Translations under genes and position numbers: made by a program
The notes under the pieces: generated by a model
Database searches by the model: none
Told to the model about the DNA's origin: nothing
The model's input: only the letters and a program-made list of their open reading frames with translations
In this document: one piece after another, positions 15,150 to 19,280 of the stretch
Layout: every line of letters starts with the position of its first letter
How positions within the stretch are numbered: the first letter of the stretch is position 1
Source of the DNA: Calditrichia bacterium
Lineage (GTDB): Bacteria; Calditrichota; Calditrichia; RBG-13-44-9; J042
NCBI GenBank assembly: GCA_030430345.1
Contig: JAUIFT010000004.1
Span: forward strand, 1-19,280
Direction: 5' to 3'
DNA: 19,280 bases

Positions 15150-18100
15150 ATGTTCAAGCTTCAGCCCGAAAAGAATATGCCGAAAGAAATGAATATCACT
15201 GAAGCGCTCCAATCGTTTCAACAATTGACGGCGCAACATGCCCGGGAGTGTTACACTGCCTGGGCAACTCAATATCGCCAAAGCCTGGAAGCCTTAAGAA
15301 CAAAACTGGAAGGCTGTAACAGTAATCTGCAAAAGGCTGCAACCTCAGGGGAAACCCCGGCGGCATTTTGGAAAATTCTCACCGCTTTTACCGAAGAAGT
15401 CGACGATTGGGTCAGCGATATTTCCCTGATTACTGCGGAGACACAAACTGCCGACGTCTCCCGGCAATTTTCTGCTGAGTTGCAAAAATTTTTAACTGAC
15501 TATCCGGAAAAAATTAGTATTCGGCTTACAGATAGCGATCTTAATCCAGAGCAAGGAAGCACTCGTAAAATCCGGTTTTGGCAATTTAGCCAGCGCAGTC
15601 GATTATCCTTACAGAAATTAGGGAAATTTCCTGCAAACCTTTTCCGGCGCCTTACCGGTAAAGCGCCCCTGCCTCTGCGCTATCCCGAGCGGCAGTTTTC
15701 CTCATCACTGTTTTTCCGGAATTTTGCCGAGATCACTTTTGAAGATTTTCTGATCAAGGAATGGCAACAGTTTCTCAATATTGCCATTCATCAATATGAG
15801 GCATTGAGCGATCGTTATCGGCAAATAAACAATCGCTTCCTTTTTCTTGATAATGAAACGGCGCAATGGGCAAAGGCCGATCAAGCAGCTTTAAACAACT
15901 GCCTCACGGAAATTCCCGGCTGCATTGCCTTAATAGATGAGTTTCTTACTGCCCTGGATAATCAGATACTGAAATCCACCGAAAGCTATAACGACTGGTT
16001 CAGCAACACCGCCAAAGTGTTAACCCATCAATGGCAGTATGCTGGCACTCAACTATTACCGCTATATCAATTCAGCGAAACAGCGCTAACTCATAGCAAG
16101 CATATCCAGGAAAGGAAATTTCTGACGCTTCGCAATGAATGGCTGAAGTTATTTCAGGGGGAAACCCGCGAATGGCAACATCAACTGGCTATTCGGCGCA
16201 TTCAGTTTACGGCCAGCAGTGCATATCTGGAGGCCCTTAAATCGATAGAAGATAAAATAACCGCTCAGCTAATTCCTCCTTTCCAAAAGGCCAGTGCAAT
16301 GTTTAACGCCTCGCTGGAAAAATTCAATACGGAACTAGAAGGCGATAGTGAAGATCTGCGCAAATCAATTATTCTCGAAAACCGCAGTATCTTAAAATCA
16401 ATCCGCAACGAGCTGCTTCCGGCGATGATCGATCCGCTCACCCGTTCCCCCCAGGAAAGTATTATAAAACTTTTTCTGCATCAGATCGATGCGGCAGTAA
16501 AAGCTCTGCCGGAAAAATATCTGCTCTTTGAAATAAAAAACAGCGATATTATTCCACCGGAATGCAAGCATACCGATATTCCCGTCAAAGAATTGCTTGA
16601 AAAAGAGTTTTGGTTGTCACTGCGCGAAAAGATCGATGCCTTTCTGGAAAATGTCGGCAAGGAAAATAAGCTGATGCTCCGGCGGATTTCCGAAGTAGAC
16701 GAAATCGTCGAGTTTAATCTGGAAGCGGCATTAAAAAACCTTCGTCAGGAAAACAGCAATGTGGCCGAGGCCCGGGAGGTTATGACCGATGGTTTATCCC
16801 GCGCCAGTAGCCGGATGGACCTGTTTGTAGAAGGTTTTGAGGAAAGCCAGAATCTAATTGATGCCCGCTTGTTTGAATTGGCCGGCGTTTTTGTCCGGGA
16901 ATTAAACGGTCTGCTGGAGAATCAAAATCTGCTTGAACTCAATTTTAAATTAACCCGCGCCAAAGCCCGGGAAAGGTTTCTCCATTACCGGCGAATGGCC
17001 TGGACGTTCATCACCAACAGTATTCCAATCGTCTGGAAATACCTCAAAAAGCTTTGGGAAAAAGTTCGGGAGAGCTATTTACGCCTGCGGAAAGCCACTG
17101 GACTAAGCGACACCTCCTCCAGCGATGATGAAGCATATTTGTTTCGTTTTTTACAGGATTCGCATCAGCGGATCAGCACTTTGCCCTACATCTATCAGCA
17201 GTTATTCAAGATGGAGCCGCTGGAGGATGAACGGTTTTTCTCCGGGCGGGATACCCATCTGGAAAATTTAAAGGCGGATTTTGAGAATTGGCAACAGGGG
17301 CATTATATCACCACGGCGATCGTTGGGGAATCCGGTAGCGGAAGGACCACCGTCGTTAATTTTGCCTGCAAGGCAATCTACAAGCATTTTACCATTGTGC
17401 GCATCGATTTGCAAAGCACTGTCCGCTCGCCGGCCTTATTTGCGCCCTTGCTGGCGGAAGCCTTTTCCCTTGATGCGGATGCGACTGGCGAAGATGTGGA
17501 AAAAGCGCTAAGCGAGTTAGAAAAGCCGGTTGTTTGCCTGGTAGAAAACCTCCAGAATCTTTTTCTGAGAACAGTGAATGGCTTCGATTTACTGGAAGAT
17601 TTTCTTTCCATGATCACCCGCACCCACCAGAAAGTGTATTGGGTATTCAGTTGCACCTGGTATAGCTGGGCATTCCTCGATAAGGTGATAAATATTTCCC
17701 GCTATTTTCAGCGGGTCATTAATCTAAGCGGATTAAGCAGCAAAGCCGTTGAGAAAATTATTATGAAGCGCCATCGGTTGACCGGCTACGAGCTGGAGTA
17801 TGAAAAACCTCCGGGCATAGAAAAGTCCCGGCGATTCCGTAAATTGAACGGACGCGCGGAACAGCAGCAATTTCTTCATGACATGCTCTTCGAACAACTA
17901 AACAAGCTTGCGAAAGGTAACATTTCCGTTGCAATGCTTTTCTGGTTGTTAGGAATTAAGCGCTTTGAGGAGAATAAAATGTATATCGACCCGGACATTG
18001 CTCTCGATTTCTCTTTTATTAATCGCCTTCCGGCCGAAGAACTCTTTACCCTGGGCGGTGTTATTCAACATGAAGTGATGATTGCGGAAGAGCACTCGCA

Positions 18101-18254
18101 GGTATTCAATATGGCTTTTCAGGATAGCGCCACGCTTCTGGAACGGCTTCATAACAAAGGTATTTTACAGAGCACGGAAGATGGATTTCGGGTACACCCG
18201 TTTCTCTTCCGCCCGGTTGTGCAGGCCCTGAAAGTTAGAAACATACTTCATTAA
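15150..18254 (+). CDS. Large helical protein with C-terminal P-loop NTPase
   Basis: The 1034-residue protein is not recognised as a named family. Residues 1-700 are rich in Leu, Glu, Gln and Lys and look helical or coiled-coil, with a basic aromatic stretch (about 135-185). A moderately hydrophobic segment at about 614-633 (AWTFITNSIPIVW) could touch the membrane. The NTPase begins with FFSGRDTHLENL and Walker A GESGSGRT (726-733). The Walker B-like strand is VVCLVEN (794-800), with Val where the Asp is usual and Glu next to it. The end (about 960-1034) resembles a winged helix: a pattern of LLERLHNKGIL, then EDGFRVHPFLFRPV. This is reminiscent of STAND/Cdc6-like ATPases. The start is uncertain: 15150, 15177 and 15189 are all in-frame ATGs with weak ribosome-binding sites, and a TTGACG at 15125 with an A/T-rich -10 near 15148 would favour the later ones. 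MscS follows 70 bp downstream. Confidence 0.72.
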   Translation: MFKLQPEKNMPKEMNITEALQSFQQLTAQHARECYTAWATQYRQSLEALRTKLEGCNSNLQKAATSGETPAAFWKILTAFTEEVDDWVSDISLITAETQTADVSRQFSAELQKFLTDYPEKISIRLTDSDLNPEQGSTRKIRFWQFSQRSRLSLQKLGKFPANLFRRLTGKAPLPLRYPERQFSSSLFFRNFAEITFEDFLIKEWQQFLNIAIHQYEALSDRYRQINNRFLFLDNETAQWAKADQAALNNCLTEIPGCIALIDEFLTALDNQILKSTESYNDWFSNTAKVLTHQWQYAGTQLLPLYQFSETALTHSKHIQERKFLTLRNEWLKLFQGETREWQHQLAIRRIQFTASSAYLEALKSIEDKITAQLIPPFQKASAMFNASLEKFNTELEGDSEDLRKSIILENRSILKSIRNELLPAMIDPLTRSPQESIIKLFLHQIDAAVKALPEKYLLFEIKNSDIIPPECKHTDIPVKELLEKEFWLSLREKIDAFLENVGKENKLMLRRISEVDEIVEFNLEAALKNLRQENSNVAEAREVMTDGLSRASSRMDLFVEGFEESQNLIDARLFELAGVFVRELNGLLENQNLLELNFKLTRAKARERFLHYRRMAWTFITNSIPIVWKYLKKLWEKVRESYLRLRKATGLSDTSSSDDEAYLFRFLQDSHQRISTLPYIYQQLFKMEPLEDERFFSGRDTHLENLKADFENWQQGHYITTAIVGESGSGRTTVVNFACKAIYKHFTIVRIDLQSTVRSPALFAPLLAEAFSLDADATGEDVEKALSELEKPVVCLVENLQNLFLRTVNGFDLLEDFLSMITRTHQKVYWVFSCTWYSWAFLDKVINISRYFQRVINLSGLSSKAVEKIIMKRHRLTGYELEYEKPPGIEKSRRFRKLNGRAEQQQFLHDMLFEQLNKLAKGNISVAMLFWLLGIKRFEENKMYIDPDIALDFSFINRLPAEELFTLGGVIQHEVMIAEEHSQVFNMAFQDSATLLERLHNKGILQSTEDGFRVHPFLFRPVVQALKVRNILH

Positions 18255-18268
18255 CCAATCTGAGGGTA

Positions 18269-18308
18269 ACCGCCGCAATCGAAATCACACGATTTGAGAA
18301 GGGGCGGT
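18269..18308 (+). promoter_or_regulatory. Nested hairpin in the leader before the MscS gene
   Basis: ACCGCC (18269-18274) can pair with GGCGGT (18303-18308). Inside it, AATCG (18277-18281) can pair with CGATT (18290-18294). It ends 5 bp before the GGAG ribosome-binding site and has no T-tract, so it may affect translation or mRNA stability. Confidence 0.4.
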
Positions 18309-18324
18309 ATACCGGAGATTACGA

Positions 18325-19280
18325 ATGAATACTAAATTGTTGATCATAATTACTGTTGTCAGCTTCCTGAGCGGATGCCAGCCCTGGGCAGACCAGGAGG
18401 CTACAATTTCTGTCGATAGCCTGAGCACAGATAGCACAGCGATAAGCGCTGATAGCAGCAATATTGATAGCAGCGCCGTGGCGGATTCCGCCGGAAAAGT
18501 TAGCAGCACTGCAATAGCGGACAGTATTCAACTATCTCCACCGCCCGCTGCGGACTCATCCGAAATTACTGACACTACATTGACTCAACCCGCGGATTCT
18601 TCCGTCGCTGATAGCAGCAAATCCATCGCAGATGTCGCTAATGAGATTGCCCCGGGCAGCGGCGGCTTAATAAAGTCCGTTACCAAGCGCGTGCCGGAAA
18701 TATCGATTTCTTTCTGGCAAATATTCATGTCTATCGCATTCTTTTTCCTCTCCTTAATCATCATTCGCTATTCCACCAATTTTCTGGAAGCGCTGGCGGA
18801 AAGATGGACGAATTTACGCCTGACAGTGAAGAGAACCATTCCAGTGTTCAGAATTATTGCCTGGACGGTCACCTTTTATATCATTTTGGTCGATATTATT
18901 CGCTTACCGGTGGAAACGCTCATTGCCTTTACCGCCTCCGCAGGCATCGCTATGGGTTTTGCCTCGCAGGATATCCTCAAGAATATTGTTGGCGGACTGA
19001 GGCTTTTACTGGACCGCCCTTTTCAGGTGGGAGATAAAATTGAGGCGGGAGGTCATTACGGGGAAGTCATGCAAATCGGATTAAGAACGGTGAGAATCGT
19101 TACCCCGGATGATAATCTCGTTTCTATTCCCAATGGGGAAATAATGAACCAGGCGGTTTCCAATGCGAATGCCGGGGAGAATAATTGCCAGGTCGTTGCG
19201 GAATTCTTCCTACCGGCGGATATCGACGTTGCCCGCGTTAAGAAAGTCGCTTTTCGGGCGGCAGCGGTTTCCCGCTATGT
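18325..19280 (+). CDS. MscS-type mechanosensitive channel with lipoprotein N-terminus (3' partial)
   Basis: The frame stays open to the window end, 318 codons. The ATG has GGAG 7 bases upstream. It starts with a lipoprotein signal, hydrophobic and ending in LSGC with Cys18. A Ser/Asp/Ala-rich linker full of ADS/DSS units follows (about 27-110). Three membrane segments come next (about 129-148, 173-192, 197-225). The third plus the following beta domain is diagnostic of MscS: AFTASAGIAMGFASQD (201-216), NIVGGLRLLLDRPFQVGD (220-237), GEVMQIGLRT (246-255) and VSIPNGEIMNQAVSN (266-280). Such channels open on membrane tension to release solutes under hypo-osmotic shock. With the MscS topology the N-terminus faces the periplasm, which agrees with lipidation at Cys18; the linker could tether the channel to a membrane leaflet. 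It lies 70 bp after the NTPase gene, with only a leader hairpin between. Confidence 0.9.
   Translation, partial: MNTKLLIIITVVSFLSGCQPWADQEATISVDSLSTDSTAISADSSNIDSSAVADSAGKVSSTAIADSIQLSPPPAADSSEITDTTLTQPADSSVADSSKSIADVANEIAPGSGGLIKSVTKRVPEISISFWQIFMSIAFFFLSLIIIRYSTNFLEALAERWTNLRLTVKRTIPVFRIIAWTVTFYIILVDIIRLPVETLIAFTASAGIAMGFASQDILKNIVGGLRLLLDRPFQVGDKIEAGGHYGEVMQIGLRTVRIVTPDDNLVSIPNGEIMNQAVSNANAGENNCQVVAEFFLPADIDVARVKKVAFRAAAVSRY

Overview
The window reads as a chromosome fragment of a Gram-negative bacterium from the FCB side of the tree (Calditrichota/KSB1, Ignavibacteria, Marinimicrobia or similar). This placement is an inference. It rests on a secreted LamG protein ending in a YPNPFNP-type C-terminal sorting domain of the type IX secretion kind, a secreted two-component-type beta-propeller, a TPR-fused multiheme cytochrome, menaquinone-type genes and two fold-back heptanucleotide arrays. 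No rRNA, tRNA, CRISPR array, phage gene or transposase was seen.

Layout. 1-1470: 3' part of a c-type multiheme cytochrome (seven CxxCH motifs visible) with a TPR tail, open at the left edge. 1609-2457: exported beta-propeller with an abrupt end. 2628-3377: PlsC-type acyltransferase. 3613-4341: MenG/UbiE methyltransferase. 4584-6134: ankyrin-repeat protein with its own promoter and terminator. 6280-6466: a nested palindromic, MITE-like repeat that stops about 20 bp before an SGNH hydrolase gene (6486-7520). A bidirectional terminator separates that gene from the convergent LamG/T9SS-sorted protein (8727-7639, minus strand). A divergent intergenic region leads to a metallophosphoesterase (9037-9774).

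10097-14443 is the most coherent metabolic block: a MenC/N-acylamino-acid-racemase-type enolase-superfamily enzyme, an N-acyl-D-amino-acid deacylase-type amidohydrolase, a phosphinothricin/methionine-sulfoximine-type GNAT acyltransferase and a cysteine-dioxygenase-like cupin with a long extra C-terminal domain. They lie in one direction with short gaps and end at a strong terminator. Together they could acylate, epimerise and deacylate amino acids. This resembles the known N-succinylamino-acid racemase route, but with a D-specific-type deacylase whose first metal motif (HxH) is altered to HxS.

14701-19280 is a second group: a LapA-domain two-helix membrane protein, a 1034-residue helical protein with a C-terminal P-loop NTPase and winged-helix-like end, and an MscS-type channel that starts with a lipoprotein signal and a Ser/Asp-rich linker and runs off the right edge. 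I know of no described system with this composition. It may be a membrane-stress or channel-control module, but that is inference.

All assignments come from reading motifs in the sequence. No database search was run.
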